Below, one piece after another: positions 17,176 through 29,455 of a DNA stretch of 64,000 bases. Source of the stretch: Druceiella hillmani (taxonomy: Eukaryota > Arthropoda > Insecta > Lepidoptera > Hepialidae); contig JAYKKI010000139.1 in assembly GCA_039881145.1 (NCBI GenBank), forward strand, positions 1,240,001 through 1,304,000, read 5' to 3'. Under the pieces are notes generated by a model, which saw only the letters and a list, made by a program, of their open reading frames with translations, was not told where the DNA came from and made no database searches. How positions within the stretch are numbered: position 1 is the stretch's first letter; the number at the start of each line of letters is the position of its first letter. The translations under genes were made by a program, and so were the position numbers.

Positions 17176-19784
17176 TTTAGACCTATTTAAGTGTTCCTTA
17201 TGCTACCTTAAAATGAATAATATCGGAAAAAGAATTCCGAAATTAATTCTTCATTTTTCACTATATATAGATTTTAAATTTATCGTTTTAATATTTAAAG
17301 TTCCTACTAATTTAACTCTGGTGATAACATTAATATACCACATTATTCTTTTTATATTGTATACAGGACCACAAGTTCTAAAAATTTGCAAATTCATCAA
17401 ATAAAATTACATCAAAATTTGCAGATAATACGCTATCAAATATGTCGCAACAGCCTAAACTTTGCGTAAAAAAACTGTAGTTAAATTTGTATCCTTTTTC
17501 TACTCGCAAATTTAAAATAATTATGAAATTGTTATTCGTAATTAATATTTAAAATATATATGTAATATTTAAAATATATAATAATTAAAATATTCGAATT
17601 GCTTATTCGTATAACTATTTTTAAAGGAAACTTTCGTAAGTTAACATTTTGATTTGGATGTTTCGGTAATTTTGACGTGATTTCGTAACAAATCAATAAA
17701 GAATGAAATTTTAAATCATAATAAAACTTTACCTGCCATAAAAATTCCTTTCTTTATATAATGACTTCATAGAAAGAATTCTTGACTTTAATCTGCGTTC
17801 GAACTTTACAATATTTACCATTTAATTGAAGTGTTGTAGATATACTTCTTTTATAGAAGACATAATTTGTGTACATTCAACGAATTAAAACGAAATTATT
17901 TCATAGTATTTCATTATAATCCAGGAGGCGAGTCAGTGTAAATAAAGGAAGAAGGGTAATTTTAAAGGAAATCTTGTTAGATAAGTATAAATCACACCGG
18001 AATCTGTGTATATGTATATACGAATGTAAGTATGTATGCTTGCAAAGGCTTGTAAAATCTGAAGGGAATTGATTACGAACTGTTTCATTGGTTACTGCTA
18101 CGTGGAACGAATGAAGTGTGAAGAACGAGTTCAAAACTGTCTTTCGCCCTAGAGTTACGCTGGAGATGGATAATCGGAGAAATATTGGCAAAGAACTAAA
18201 CTTTTGGTGGTTATTTCTCAGTCATTGTTAGATTATAATCCACATGGGGAGTTCTATATTTAAAACTTTACTAAATGCCTATCTGACTTTAATCCATTTT
18301 GTACACATTATCGATAACATTTATGATCTAAAAAAATTTTACTGAATAATATTTATTGGCATTCAGTGTTAAACAAAACAATAAATTAATAATTACAATA
18401 AACGTAATATTATTAGCATACTTACAAAAAAAGACAAAAGCTGATAAATATGGTTAAAAGGAAGAAAAATATGGGGTTTTTTTCGGTACAACCTGTGCTC
18501 ATAAAATTTATACACTGGCGCTCGTTTAAAGCTGGCTCACATGGTTCTTCCCTCGTCTACTTAATTCAATTTTATTTCAGTTTTATTTCAGTCTGGTGTT
18601 TCAGTGTTAATAAATAAAGCGGTAAATTTTATTAAGTTTATTTATAAATACACTTCGTGCCCCTCATTAACATTCCCGTCCCAAAAACTGATTTTATTCA
18701 AATAGTGAAATATGCGTTGTACATACAATTATTAAAAAAGTAAGAAAATAATGTTCAAAGTTTTTGATCGACGGATAAATACAATCAATCATATGAAATT
18801 AAATATTTTTCTTTATACCATTCAAAGTAAATTTTTTTTATGGTCTGTTATATGCATCTAAATTGATACATTATTCAAGACATCTGGTATGGAGAATTTA
18901 CTAAATAAAAACAGTGGGTTTTCTTGTTAATACATTTAATATCAACTAAATGATAGACCCCTATTTATAGCAGATATTTTGTAGCAGAGTTAAGCTTGAA
19001 ATTTCTTTGAAATAAATTGTAGCTTATTCAATTTCGATTATCACCCCATATAAGTTCAACTAATACATAGATTTTAAAGATGGTTGTGGTGGATGGTGGA
19101 TGATATATTTTAAAAATGGTATCAAATAACTTTAAAATAAAAGAAGGTATAATTTTTGACCCAAGATAAGTTTTTCCTTTTATTCCATTATCGAGTGTGT
19201 TGTTTAAAATATTTACGTTCCACAATGTGCATTCTAGACATTCTAGACAAACGTACGTACCAGGTAAATGACTTCCTAACTAGACAAGTTACAGAAAATA
19301 TAACTGCTAAATTAAGCAGAAGAAAGTTTTAAGGAAATACAGAATCGATAATTAGATTTTACTCGTATCGGACATTTAGTTATGAAACCGGTGTTCAACA
19401 TACATTTTAAAATTAGTATAACTCAAAATATTTACGTAGTATCATGCAATGGTGGATGTAATTCCTTTCATTATATATTAAATTTATCAACATTTGCAAT
19501 GATATTCATGAGAAAACACCTTGGGCTAACGGTCCATTGTCAACAAGATCATTATCTGCTAGGAATAAGCGAGTTGACCGCTTAAAATATATTACTGTCT
19601 ATGCGAGAACTTTATAAATAGGCTGAAACAATGCCTCTAAAGACAAACTTTGTATATATGCTCACCTATAACAACCATTCAACTTTACAATACCCACGTA
19701 ACTTTATTCAACGTTTAAAAGGTATACGACTGTAACGCAATCCAAACCCATTTTTATTGACAATCAAATATTATGCACGTATAT
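17176..19784. other. No gene recognised
   Basis: AT-rich unique DNA. A near-tandem taatatttaaaatatata pair sits at about 17542-17580, and a doubled ttctagaca at about 19232-19248. No splice-flanked open segment or known repeat is recognised. Confidence 0.5.
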
Positions 19785-19826
19785 GTAAATAATATATACA
19801 TATAAATATATATATGTATATATATA

Positions 19827-19861
<35 letters not shown>

Positions 19862-19862
19862 T
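19785..19862. repeat. (TA)n microsatellite
   Basis: TA tract with several TGTATA interruptions. Confidence 0.93.
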
Positions 19863-20280
19863 ATTTTTGAGCACAAGATGTACCGAATAAAGCTCCAAAT
19901 TTTTCTTCGTTTTAACCATATTCATCAGGTTTTATTTTTTTTTGTAAGTAACAGTTTCAGTTACTAATTACAATATTCTTTTATATATTTTTAAGTTTAA
20001 AAAGTCATTATTGAGGTTTTGTCCAATAGCAAAATGTAATCCCTTTGTACATAAGTGTCTTGGGATATAACTAGTGTTTTTCCCGTTAAACTTGATATTT
20101 TTGAGTTTATTCAGATTGACCCTCAAGTATGCGGGCTTAAAACACGGTGACCGACCATTATGTTGCTTCCAATAAAATCTGTACCGTTAACCAAATTGTA
20201 AGGAAGTGAATTTTCTAGATGGTAAATATTTTTAAAAGAGTGGAAGATTTAGCATAACGAATGATAATAGAAGTCAGAAA

Positions 20281-20389
20281 ACCCGTTTTTAGAATTTTTG
20301 TTTGTCTGTCTTTCTGTTAGGTTGTTCGTCAAACACGCAACATTTACTGGATGGATTTTGGCCAAATTTGATATAGTAATAGTTTATGA
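20281..20389 (+). repeat. Dispersed-repeat fragment (tctgtct type)
   Basis: tttgtctgtctttctgttag followed by ggatggattttggccaaatttgatat. This resembles the 10225-10530 family layout (tctgtct, then a 'ttggccaaattt'-type segment) found in dispersed insect repeats. The flanks are too decayed to set boundaries. It is followed immediately by MITE copy 2. Confidence 0.4.
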
Positions 20390-20606
20390 TAATTAAATGA
20401 AACTACGTGTGTAGTGTTATTTCTACTTTTTTTAGGTTCTTTACTAATATATTTGCTAATAGTCAACCTGAAGATATTGTGTTACAACGAAACCTAGGTC
20501 GTGGTAAAGAACTTAAAGAAAGTTGAAATAATACTATATCTCGTAGTTTCATTTAATTGTGAATAATGCATTTCTACAAAATTACCGCCAAATATATTCG
20601 ATAGTT
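20390..20606 (-). mobile_element. Foldback MITE family, copy 2
   Basis: Carries the complete outer right arm: acaacgaaacctaggtcgtg, aaagaacttaaagaaagttg, then the inverted outer end ttctacaaaattaccgccaa, atatattcg. The left arm lacks the outermost ~30 bp and an internal cacgacctaggtttcgt section. An 11-bp direct repeat, atagtttatga, flanks it (20379-20389 and 20601-20611) and is a candidate target-site duplication. Confidence 0.85.
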
Positions 20607-20611
20607 TATGA

Positions 20612-21825
20612 AACCACATATGAAAGAAAATAATTCAAATAGCTTCCATTCTTTCGAATTTCACGCGACTTAATTCGCGGGCATGGCTAGTAATGCATAA
20701 TTCCGAAACTTTAAGGAAATTTCAGGTAAATTTAAATATAATTTCTTGGAAGGAAATTTTCTAACTGAATGGAAAACAGTGTATTTATAAAATAATTTAA
20801 GCATTCGTACACACGTTGTATTTATGAGTAGAAATAAATAGTGAAACTAAAAAATAAAAATTCTGGGTTTTTGTAAGAAACAATTTATAAAAAAAAAGTA
20901 TTACAAAAATATAAGTGGTTTGTTACTGTACTAAAATGTAAATAATATTTAAATATAAAAATGTATATCATAACAAAAATGTTCACTCATCCATCCTAAT
21001 TGAAGCCACCTTAAAACCTTCCGCAAAATGCGATATTTTAAAGCGCGAAACGTAAAAAGTCATTAGAATCAAATGCAATTCTAAAACTTAATGCGATTTC
21101 TATGAAAAAAATACAAAAATAATTCATGATAACTACTTATTATAGTTTGATAAATAGAAGCATCACACGTTTTGTTTAGATAAGAATGTCGTACATCAAA
21201 AAACCTTATACATCACTCTAAATTAGACAAAATGATATCTTCGAGACTAAACGCTGAACAAACTGTTGCATAGAAAAAAAAACAATGCAAGACATAAAAC
21301 TACATAATTTCGATATAATTCCTGCATTACCGCATTGTTTATATTGGGCGTTATAATTGGTAATTTTTTTTTCACACCGTTATTTTTTTGCAATTTTGAT
21401 TTGTGTGAAAATAAATATGTAAATATATTTTTTATGGTATAATATGGTAATTCAGTTATTTTAACTATTTCATGCAGGTGTGGATTATGGTCGAATTCAT
21501 TTATAAACCTCAATATTATATTATCAATTTTTTATGCGTTTTAGAAAAATATTTGAATAATTTATACGCAGGACGAAATTAAAAATACAAAATAATTTTA
21601 CGATGTATTACACGATTGTAACCACGCGATATGTACATATTTCAATTATTTTTTATATTTATATTATCATAAGAAAATCCATGTATAAAACTTAAATCGT
21701 ATAGCTATGAAATGACGAGACGACCACGTTGTGTAAAAATGACAAAGGAGACATACTCTTACCAACGAATAAGAACTTAGCCAGACTAGAGTTTAATAAA
21801 ATATTTTTATTAATACAATAAAACA
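20612..21825. other. No gene recognised
   Basis: AT-rich unique DNA. The 88-codon minus-strand frame at 21247-21513 has no recognisable domain. Confidence 0.5.
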
Positions 21826-21939
21826 TTAACGCCTATATTTTAATATGTACTTTCTAACTCTCTTTTGTTTTTGGAAGCGCTTATCAAAAATAATCATTTT
21901 AGGGCTCCATACGTTACAAGGAAAAAGAACCACTTTGAA

Positions 21940-22415
21940 AAATGTAAATACGTTATCTATCTGTCCGGCGGTCTGTATATTCAGACCCTTTTTCTGTGGA
22001 ACGCGTGGAGGTATCAAATATTTAAGTATATGGTCTCTTGAAGTTGTAAAAGAACCCAGCTTCTAAATTAACATATTTTTTGACACTCGCAAGTAAATCA
22101 AAACCTACACGTCAATTGAGTTAGGGTCGTAAAATTTAGTAATATATAGAAAGATAACATCATAAAAACTTCCGGTTGACCCAGAATCATACAATTTGGC
22201 AAGAAGCAAGGTCTAACGGTACAAGTAAAGAAAAAAGTCCGAAAATCTTGAATGTGAAGTTATGTCACAATTTTGTTAAATTATGCCTGTGAAAGATATA
22301 GTAGGCAAAATATTTTCGTTCTATAAATTTAAATAGCTTAATAGTAATATTATGTACCAGTAAAATGAATGACACTCGTAGTGCGAGTTCCACTAGGGCT
22401 TGACAGATTTTTTAT
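21940..22415 (+). repeat. Dispersed arthropod repeat fragment
   Basis: Contains a series of phrases that I recall from dispersed insect repeats, in the expected order: tctgtccggcggtctgtat; gaacgcgtggaggtatcaaa; atttggcaagaagcaaggtc; gtacaagtaaagaaaaaagt; and a terminal cactcgtagtgcgagttc, followed by actagggcttgacag. I cannot name the family. The short frames across 21826-22066 are incidental. Confidence 0.5.
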
Positions 22416-22883
22416 AATACACTGACTTAACTAATGGCATCATTCAGAAATTATTATTCACGAACTGACTGATATTATTTTTTAATTATGTTAGGAAATA
22501 TACTGATAATAGTGATACTATTTTAACTATGTTGTGTATAAAATTTCGATTTCCAACCTGACGGGAAAAATATTTAAAATTTACCTAGTTCCAAGGTTTA
22601 AAATAAGATTGCGAAGCTGATAACTCCCTTATTTCTATTAATTTTCAAAATTGTTTTCGTTACTTGTTTTTTATTTAATCTGTATTTTCATGATATTTAA
22701 TTAAATATCAAAAATTTGGAATTCCAATATGCCATCGCTCGTGAAGTCCTGTTCACTGCTAAGTAATTTTTTGAAAAAGCTTGAACGTAAGTTTTGCTGA
22801 GTAAGCGAACCACATATTGCTTATTTTCTTGCCTTCAATAGTTTAGATTATTTACTTTCAATGAGATGGCACATTTATATTAC

Positions 22884-22887
<4 letters not shown>

Positions 22888-22938
<51 letters not shown>

Positions 22939-22942
22939 CACA
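22888..22942. repeat. (TA)n microsatellite
   Basis: About 50 bp of TA repeats ending in catacacatcc. Confidence 0.95.
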
Positions 22943-23067
22943 TCCGGCATCGTAAGAACAAAAGGACGCAGTATCGCAATTATTTTTCGATATAACACTC
23001 TGCGCGACGGAAAGAACCGTCTTCAGTACGCCCAAGCAATCTATTTCTGGTGTAGTGACGTAAACTG

Positions 23068-23087
23068 TATATAACTACACTCTCAGT
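23068..23087 (+). promoter_or_regulatory. Possible TATA element and initiator upstream of 23108
   Basis: TATATAA at 23068-23074 is followed by an arthropod-type initiator TCAGT at 23083-23087. The spacing of 17 bp is shorter than the usual 25-30. A second possible start, TTCAACG, lies 31 bp from the TATA element at 23097. In DNA this AT-rich a TATA match alone means little; the interest comes from the ATG context that follows. Confidence 0.2.
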
Positions 23088-23107
23088 GGAATTAGTTCAA
23101 CGTAGCG

Positions 23108-23154
23108 ATGTCAATGTCAGTTGCATTGTACATTTTCTGCATCCTCGCACTCGA
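23108..23154 (+). CDS. Candidate first coding exon encoding a signal-peptide-like start
   Basis: ATG at 23108 opens MSMSVALYIFCILAL, a hydrophobic run like the core of a secretory signal peptide. It is followed by CTCGA|GTATGT, a good GT donor at 23155 (phase 2). Without splicing the frame continues for 29 codons and stops. The stretch 22940-23160 is less AT-rich than its surroundings. I cannot identify a matching second exon, and no homologue is recognised. Hydrophobic AT-rich frames are common by chance, so this is a hypothesis only. Confidence 0.2.
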
Positions 23155-23625
23155 GTATGTCCAATTAAATGTCATTCATTATTTCCAGCTGAGTTAGCAG
23201 TATAATATAGGACAGGTTGTAGGAATACGTTGGAAAATATATCTTTATTAAAGATGTATATTGAAAAAATTGAATGATTCTAAAATTTCTTGATATTATT
23301 TAGACTAAACCTTTGCTTTTCTGAAATACATGTTATAAATAAATTTGAGTAGGTCTTTGCCTCTTTAGTCGCTCTTCCGTTCATGTAACCTACAACGATA
23401 GGTGCCATTTGAAAGCCATGTAAATTATTTGGCGCCATTTTTGCGATTTTGAATTGATCTTATGGTCTTTTGATTGGTCATTTATAAGGTTGTAATCTGC
23501 TCAATTCGACGAACCGGGTTTTAGGCATGGGAGTTTGCGCTCGACTCTTCCTGTTAATATTTTGCTTCCAGCCGGAGGATTGCCTATACTAGGTGTGGCT
23601 AAACGTAAACGAAAGGACGCACTTT

Positions 23626-24530
23626 TTTTTGTCGTCGATTCGTACCCGTTTTACCAATTCGAATAGAAGTAAAATTTCAATTTGGTGAATTAATTTTATA
23701 AATTTCACGTTTTAACTTCATAATGAAACTAAGCGTTTTTACAATTCCAAAAACGTATCTTTGAACTTGAAGAGAATTTTAGACAGTACTTTTTCTATTC
23801 CTCTCATCAGCACGGCAAATTATTTGCTGATTTTATCAATTTGATGTAGCTTTTAGGAAATTATTTTAGTTGTTTCAAATCAAATGCGAATGCACTAAAA
23901 TGTTAAATTCCCGCAGATGTTGATGAGCAGGCAACAGTTTTTTGGATCATTACTTCCCCTTTATTTTCCTGTAGTTTTTTAATAAAATAAAATGAACTAA
24001 TCGATATAGAAAATATTAAATTTTATTTAGTAAAAAATTATATTATATTCTCCCCAAAACTTAGTAAAAAATTACCAGCATCGTGAAATAAAATATACCC
24101 TCGACACGTTTATCAAACTTTACTTTTAAAGCTTTTTTCCTCCCTTCGTAACTAACAACTTACTAACGCTTTTCCAAAATGGGGAAGGGAGAGCTCCGCA
24201 TCTGCCTGGTATTCTCCCATAGCTTCGTCTCAGCTGGTTAATCTCGGGACAAAATCATGACAGGAGTTTTGGAAAAATGATTTATATTTATACAATATAC
24301 TTATTAGAAAACAAAATTGTTTTCGTGGTGTTTAGCGGCGGGCGAAATATTGGTTTTCTCGAGGGTCAAGTTACTGACTCATTAGATTTCCAAACGTTAA
24401 TTCTCGTAACATTTATGGTTCAATAATTATAACGTTCAATACGCAATTCAATTTTCTCTTCTATTCAATTGATTTTCAGCCATTATTACTGGTATTCAGC
24501 TCAATTTACCATTGTTCTAGGAATTTAAGC
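23626..24530 (+). repeat. Module T, copy 1 (T1)
   Basis: First of four diverged same-orientation copies. Landmarks shared with T2 in order: gtcgtcgattcgt; gaagtaaaa...ttggtgaatt; ttttataaattt; cataatgaaac.aagcgtttt; accagcatc.tga..taaaat; cgtttatca.actt; gacgcttt-like; cgtctca; caaaatcat; and gcggcgggcgaaatattggt (24335). Stops occur in all frames. Overall identity to T2 looks roughly two-thirds by eye. Confidence 0.75.
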
Positions 24531-24561
24531 GCAATTCATCATTGCTCTAATAATTTAGACT

Positions 24562-24644
24562 TTGTACGACTGTTTATGGAACATCTTATTGTTGGTTACA
24601 TGTTATGAAACCAACAATAAGATGTTGCATAAACAGTCCTACAA
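24562..24644. ncRNA. Pre-miRNA-like hairpin (or foldback)
   Basis: 36-nt arms with only two mismatches. The left arm starts ttgtacgactgtttatggaa and the right arm ends gcataaacagtcctacaa. They are joined by an 11-nt loop (acatgttatga). At 83 nt it has the size and shape of an insect pre-miRNA. The pairing is almost too perfect, and the window has many other foldbacks, so a local inverted duplication is equally likely. Strand unknown. Confidence 0.3.
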
Positions 24645-25745
24645 TTTGTTGTGAAACCCCCTTTCACAATCCATGGCCGCCACTATCTACTACATATACC
24701 GTTTCCTGCTTGTTCGTATCTCAAAATGTATATTAGTGCTTTAAATACAAAAACTTTTGTAATTAATCAATTATACGATGGCAAAAATATCAATAAAGTA
24801 AATGAAATTAAAGTAAGGTTATAATGAAATAGATAAAAAATATACAGACAAATGAGATGATGTAGTTAAGTTTATCGTAAACTTTTAGAAAAAGTTTTTA
24901 AATTATGCTGCAGCATCTAAAAATATTAGATGACCTTTTTAATATTTTTTAAAATCGTGGCACTCCATTATTTTTTTATGCTTAGTCAAAACACTTATTT
25001 GGAACAGAAATTCCAATAGTAAGACCACCTAAAATCACCTCAATTTATTGTGATTTATTAGAATTAATTTTGTTATTTGAAAAAATTATTCACTGCAGAA
25101 GAAAAAGTAGATTTTCAATAAATTGTGAGTGTACTGATTTCCATCGAGAACTCGAATCAAAGAAAAGGTTAAATCGTATTCTGCAATCATCACGTTTTCT
25201 AAATAACTTTGCCCCATATATTTGGGCAAAGAATCTAATTCTCTAATGGTTTATTATTTTAATTTCTTACCACTTTGAAACTCTCGGAATTTGAAAACAA
25301 TCATATCAGGTACAATATTACGCAAGTAATAGGAAATATAGTATTGTTTAGTTATGTAAGTGTAGTCGCCATTCTGCATATTTTAATATATAATTTAAAA
25401 GAGGTCTAACCTGAGTTGCAAATTATTAATATTTATCATGTCTTTGAAAAAAATTCGTTGTAATGGAAGAAGGAAAATAACCAAACATTCTCGTAGGCAA
25501 ATAATAGTGAAATATTTAAAAAAAATTTCCATTGACAGTTTTTTTTTGTGAGATGATAATTGATATAGTATTAACGCATATATGTGATCGCAAATCCATA
25601 AATAATCTGCATATAATTAAGTATTTTCAGAGAGATTGATATATATATATTAGAAGATAGAAATGAGAATCTTGCAACTCAAATCATTTATGAAATAAAT
25701 ACCATGGTGAGTGATACAAATTATACGAAATGAACGTGAGTTATT
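24645..25745. other. No gene recognised
   Basis: AT-rich DNA between T1 and D1. An ATG|GTGAGT donor-like site at about 25704 has no convincing exon in front of it. Confidence 0.5.
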
Positions 25746-25990
25746 TGACAGAGGGCTTAATGACAGTGAGTTAGTCGACTGTGAATGCAGAGCGGGGAGT
25801 AACTCGCATCTATTTTATCCCGTAAGGGACACCACGAAACAAGGATTCATTAATTTGTGTGTTACGATTGATATAAAAGAAAAATGTCTTGTTAAAACGC
25901 AATTTTGAGATTTCATAGGTTAGTTAGTCGCTAAAATACCCCTAAAATAATAATAAAGTAATGTAAGAAAAAACAAAACGTTAGTGTCGC
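25746..25990 (+). repeat. Dispersed family D, copy 1 (D1)
   Basis: Core gtcgactgtgaatgcagagc (25774) aligns with tgattacagag (33650), gagattgcaaag (31918), aagattacagag (43110) and ttgattgcaggg (40760). Farther on, aataataaagtaa at about 25948 matches 33763. A 65-codon frame (25711-25908) spans the core, but the other copies do not keep it open. Confidence 0.6.
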
Positions 25991-26348
25991 AAGGAAAGGA
26001 ATTTTTTTTGGAAAATTTCAAGTATTGGAAATTTTTCAAATACTTTTCAATAATTATCAATTATTTTTTCGTGAAAAATGGTAATATCTTTTGATCTATA
26101 TCACCCATGTACTTATGTTGCAATGTATAGCTATATAATTTTTGTTGCGAAATAATTAGTTATATTTTTGCAGTTCGAACCGCCATTTTGAAATTCTTCA
26201 ATCGATTTCGTACGTTTATAAATTTAACCTATTTTTACATCTTATCTCTATTAGCACCAAGGTTTAACCCGTTTACGTGAAAACACTTCGGAATTTAAGT
26301 TGTAATCTGTTGTAATCAGTGTAATTTTACAATATTCACCTAAAAACT

Positions 26349-26413
26349 ATTATTCCTCTGATTCTACTCATTTTTTAACAACGTTAAAAAATGAGTAGAA
26401 TCAGAGGAATAAT
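26349..26413. repeat. Perfect 65-bp palindrome, 31-bp arms, 3-nt loop
   Basis: attattcctctgattctact... (26349-26379) is exactly complementary to 26383-26413, which ends agtagaatcagaggaataat. The loop is aac. The lack of any mismatch implies recent origin. There is no T-run, so it is not a terminator-like element. Confidence 0.95.
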
Positions 26414-26570
26414 ATATAATAATAATTATGAATTCGTAATTTGGATTAGAAATACAATGCATAGAATATTAAGTGATGATAAATTTTCATAAAAAATAGA
26501 TCATTTTGTGATTGCGGAGACTTGACCGATTATGCTTTTAATTTGTTTACTTTGAAATCAAAGACGGCAG

Positions 26571-26640
26571 GCATTTATATCACAAGTAATTATGGAGCCC
26601 ACAAAGTTAGACAACAATCGGAAATTAGATTATGACAGAT
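26571..26640 (+). CDS. Candidate internal or first exon (weak)
   Basis: Bounded by an acceptor-like ...gacggcag at 26570 and a consensus donor GTAAGT at 26641. One frame is open throughout: AFISQVIM, then EPTKLDNNRKLDYDR. The polypyrimidine tract is poor and no family is recognised. Chance is quite likely. Confidence 0.12.
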
Positions 26641-27488
26641 GTAAGTGGAAAATATGCTGCATCAAAATGTTCTGTACTGAGGAAACGACCACATTTTATT
26701 ACAAACTTCAGGCATCATTTATTAAGTTAAGTTTACACCATTCCAGCAATATTAAGTGTTATGTAGATTTTTAAGAAGTTCTGAAAGAAACGGTTCTTCT
26801 TTCGTACTGGAGACTGTTAGTAGGACATCTTCATGTCATACCAGGTTTCCTGTGCTCTATGCAAAAGAACTTAGGTATTATGGCTCAAAAACTGCGTTTT
26901 CATGTAAGCATTTTTTAGAAAGGATATTGACGAAAATAGGTTTGCTTTACAACAAATTTCGGCACCAAATATCTTTCTTATTCTAACTTGATATTAATGT
27001 TTCTAAATATTGTGTTATAATATAAAATGTATTCATATGCAGTTGATATATCAACCTTCATGAAAAGAAAACTTCGTACCCATTTTAAGCATATTGCGCA
27101 CACGGAGTAGTCTAAGAATTGGCTTAGTTAAATTTTTATGGAGAACCATTTTAAAGGGAAAATTTTGTAGCAGTAGCGAATAAGTCTTCTCAATTAAGTT
27201 ATTCCCGCTTGTCTATTAATAATTTCAACAAAGTAAGTAGGTAAGTATATTAGGGTCGAATTTCATCCACCGAGTAACCACTAGTATGAATTATTGTACC
27301 TAAAGCTTAAAATGTTTAGAATGGATGAGACCATTACCACCAACAATACACCGCACTCTGGATTTTATTCTTTCCTCAAATTAAATTTAAGTCCGGAATC
27401 TCAATTTTTCGCGTGATAATATCACTTAATGTACAAGTAACGATGATGCTTGCTAATTGAACTGACGGTTTAAGATAATCAATCTCCA

Positions 27489-27600
27489 TCAACGGCCAGT
27501 ATCAGTCCACTGTCGGACATAAACCTCTCCCAATCCTGATCTTTTTCTCTTCTCCTGTAATCACTGCCAACTAATATTCCAGATCGTCGCTCTATTTAAC
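27489..27600 (-). pseudogene. RTE-type LINE reverse transcriptase, C-terminal remnant
   Basis: Minus-strand reading ends SGLGEVYVRQWTDTGR-stop, with the stop at 27491-27489. This matches the known C-terminal signature of RTE-like reverse transcriptases in arthropods (W-x-S-L-G-E-A-Y-V-Q-Q-W-T). The upstream codons (up to about 27600) contain stops and frameshifts. Only the 3' end of the element survives, as is usual for 5'-truncated LINE copies. Confidence 0.6.
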
Positions 27601-27835
27601 TGTACAATGTATTACTTTACGTTTGCCTACACCTGGTCTCTACTTCAGAACACAATTAAATTAAAATTGTTGTTCTAATAAATTTTTTATTGTTAAAAAA
27701 ATTAAAATATTTGAAATTTTATGAATTATTATTTTTTGAAAATTTGTTTAGTGAAAAATTATATATTTTTTTAAATTGATGTTGCCAAGAACTTCTATCT
27801 TAGTTAATAGCTTCTAAGCATGAGAAGACGTCTTT

Positions 27836-28790
27836 TCTCTGAGTCGTCGATTCGTCTCAATTTTAACGTCTTGAATGGAAGTAAAACTTCTAGTTGGTGA
27901 ATTGGTTTTATAAATTTCCTATTTTAATGTCATAATGAAACCAAGCGTTTTGAAAATGTGAAAAACATATATTTCGCTTGAACGCGCCTATGATCCTCCT
28001 GTTACACATTTTAGTCTCTCAAATACTTTGCTAATTTCATTAATTTTACGCAGCTTTAGAAAGCCGTACTTCAGTCAGTTATGAAAAATAATTAGATGTA
28101 TCTGCACTAAAATACTAAAGTTACATAGATATTGAAACAAAGCACAATATAGATGAGCATGCAATCCTTCCTTCAGATCATTCCTTCTACTTTGTTTCAT
28201 TATTATATAACCATGGAATAACATACCGTATAACGATACGAGGAAATGATCTGATCGATAAAAAAATGATTTCCTCCTAAATATTATTTAATCTAAAATT
28301 CTATTATATTTTCACGAAAATATAATAAGAAAACCCTGTGACCAGCATCATGATGTAAAATCTACATTCAAAGCGTTTATCAGACTTCACTTTACAACTT
28401 TTTTACGACAGCACCCCTTTTGTAGCTATCAATTTATTACTGACGCTTTCTCGAAGTGTGAAAAAGAGAAGTATATTCACCTGCCCACATCCATGTCGCC
28501 TACGTCTCAATAAAATAATCTCTTGTCAAAATCATATTGGGAGTATTGAGAAATGATTAATATTAACGGCATGATTTGATGAGAAAAAAAATGTTCATGG
28601 CGTATTGCGGCAGGCATAATATTGGTTTGCTCAGGGATGAAGTACTAATTCTTTCTATTTTGATACAAAAATTAACTTAAGGTTTTTAATTTCCCTCCTA
28701 TTTAATTTATTTCTAGCCATAACTCTTATGAACTTAATTTTATATTTTGTCATGATTTTGATTAATTATTAATGTTATTAGAATTTCGTA
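27836..28790 (+). repeat. Module T, copy 2 (T2)
   Basis: Colinear with T1 over its full length, from gagtcgtcgattcgt (27840) through gcggcaggcataatattggt (28607) and beyond. The offset to T1 is about 4,272 bp. Non-coding, with stops in all frames. Confidence 0.75.
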
Positions 28791-29401
28791 TCAACCGGTT
28801 ATATATTTATATGTACTAACAAACATGAATGAAAATGAATGTGGTCTATACAATAAAAATATGGATACTTTTGTATTTATTTAGGTATACCATATTTTAC
28901 ATTAAATATGTAATTCATTTTCCTCGATACCTTTACTCTTTTTACTCTTAACATTCCGCAAAATGTTTCAGAGTAAATTGCTTCCTTTAATTGCCTATTT
29001 TAGTAATTGATTTATTCATATCGCTAGAGGTGTATTAAGTACGTATCTTATTTATTTTAAAAACACGTCCTGTTCCATATTTCATTGGAGACCAGCTCTT
29101 ATCTACAGTTCCACTCTAAAGGAATTGTTATATTAAATTTTACTCTTAGAATGAGTTCCACTCTCGCAAACTTAACACCTCCGCTGCCTTCGCAATTCGT
29201 ATCCATTCCTGCTTCCCTGCCCTCTGAAACACATTTAATAATATAAGCCAAGGTAATATCAACGATGGCATTGATGTTGACATACAAAATTTTCTACCAC
29301 GTAAATATGGATTCAATAGGACTTAAGATATAACTGAAGAGAAAGAAAGACAAATATTCAGGTGACGTGGTGTACTTGAGTTTATTTTAAATTTGGGATA
29401 A

Positions 29402-29455
29402 GATATTTTAAATGTTGCATCATATTTATAATTTTGATGCAACATTTAAAATATC
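29402..29455. repeat. Perfect hairpin, 21-bp arms
   Basis: gatattttaaatgttgcatc... (29402-29422) pairs exactly with ..gatgcaacatttaaaatatc (29435-29455) around a 12-nt loop. Confidence 0.93.

Noticed and set aside
26349..26413. Intrinsic transcription terminator
   Set aside because: No U-tract, the genome is eukaryotic, and no upstream gene is present.
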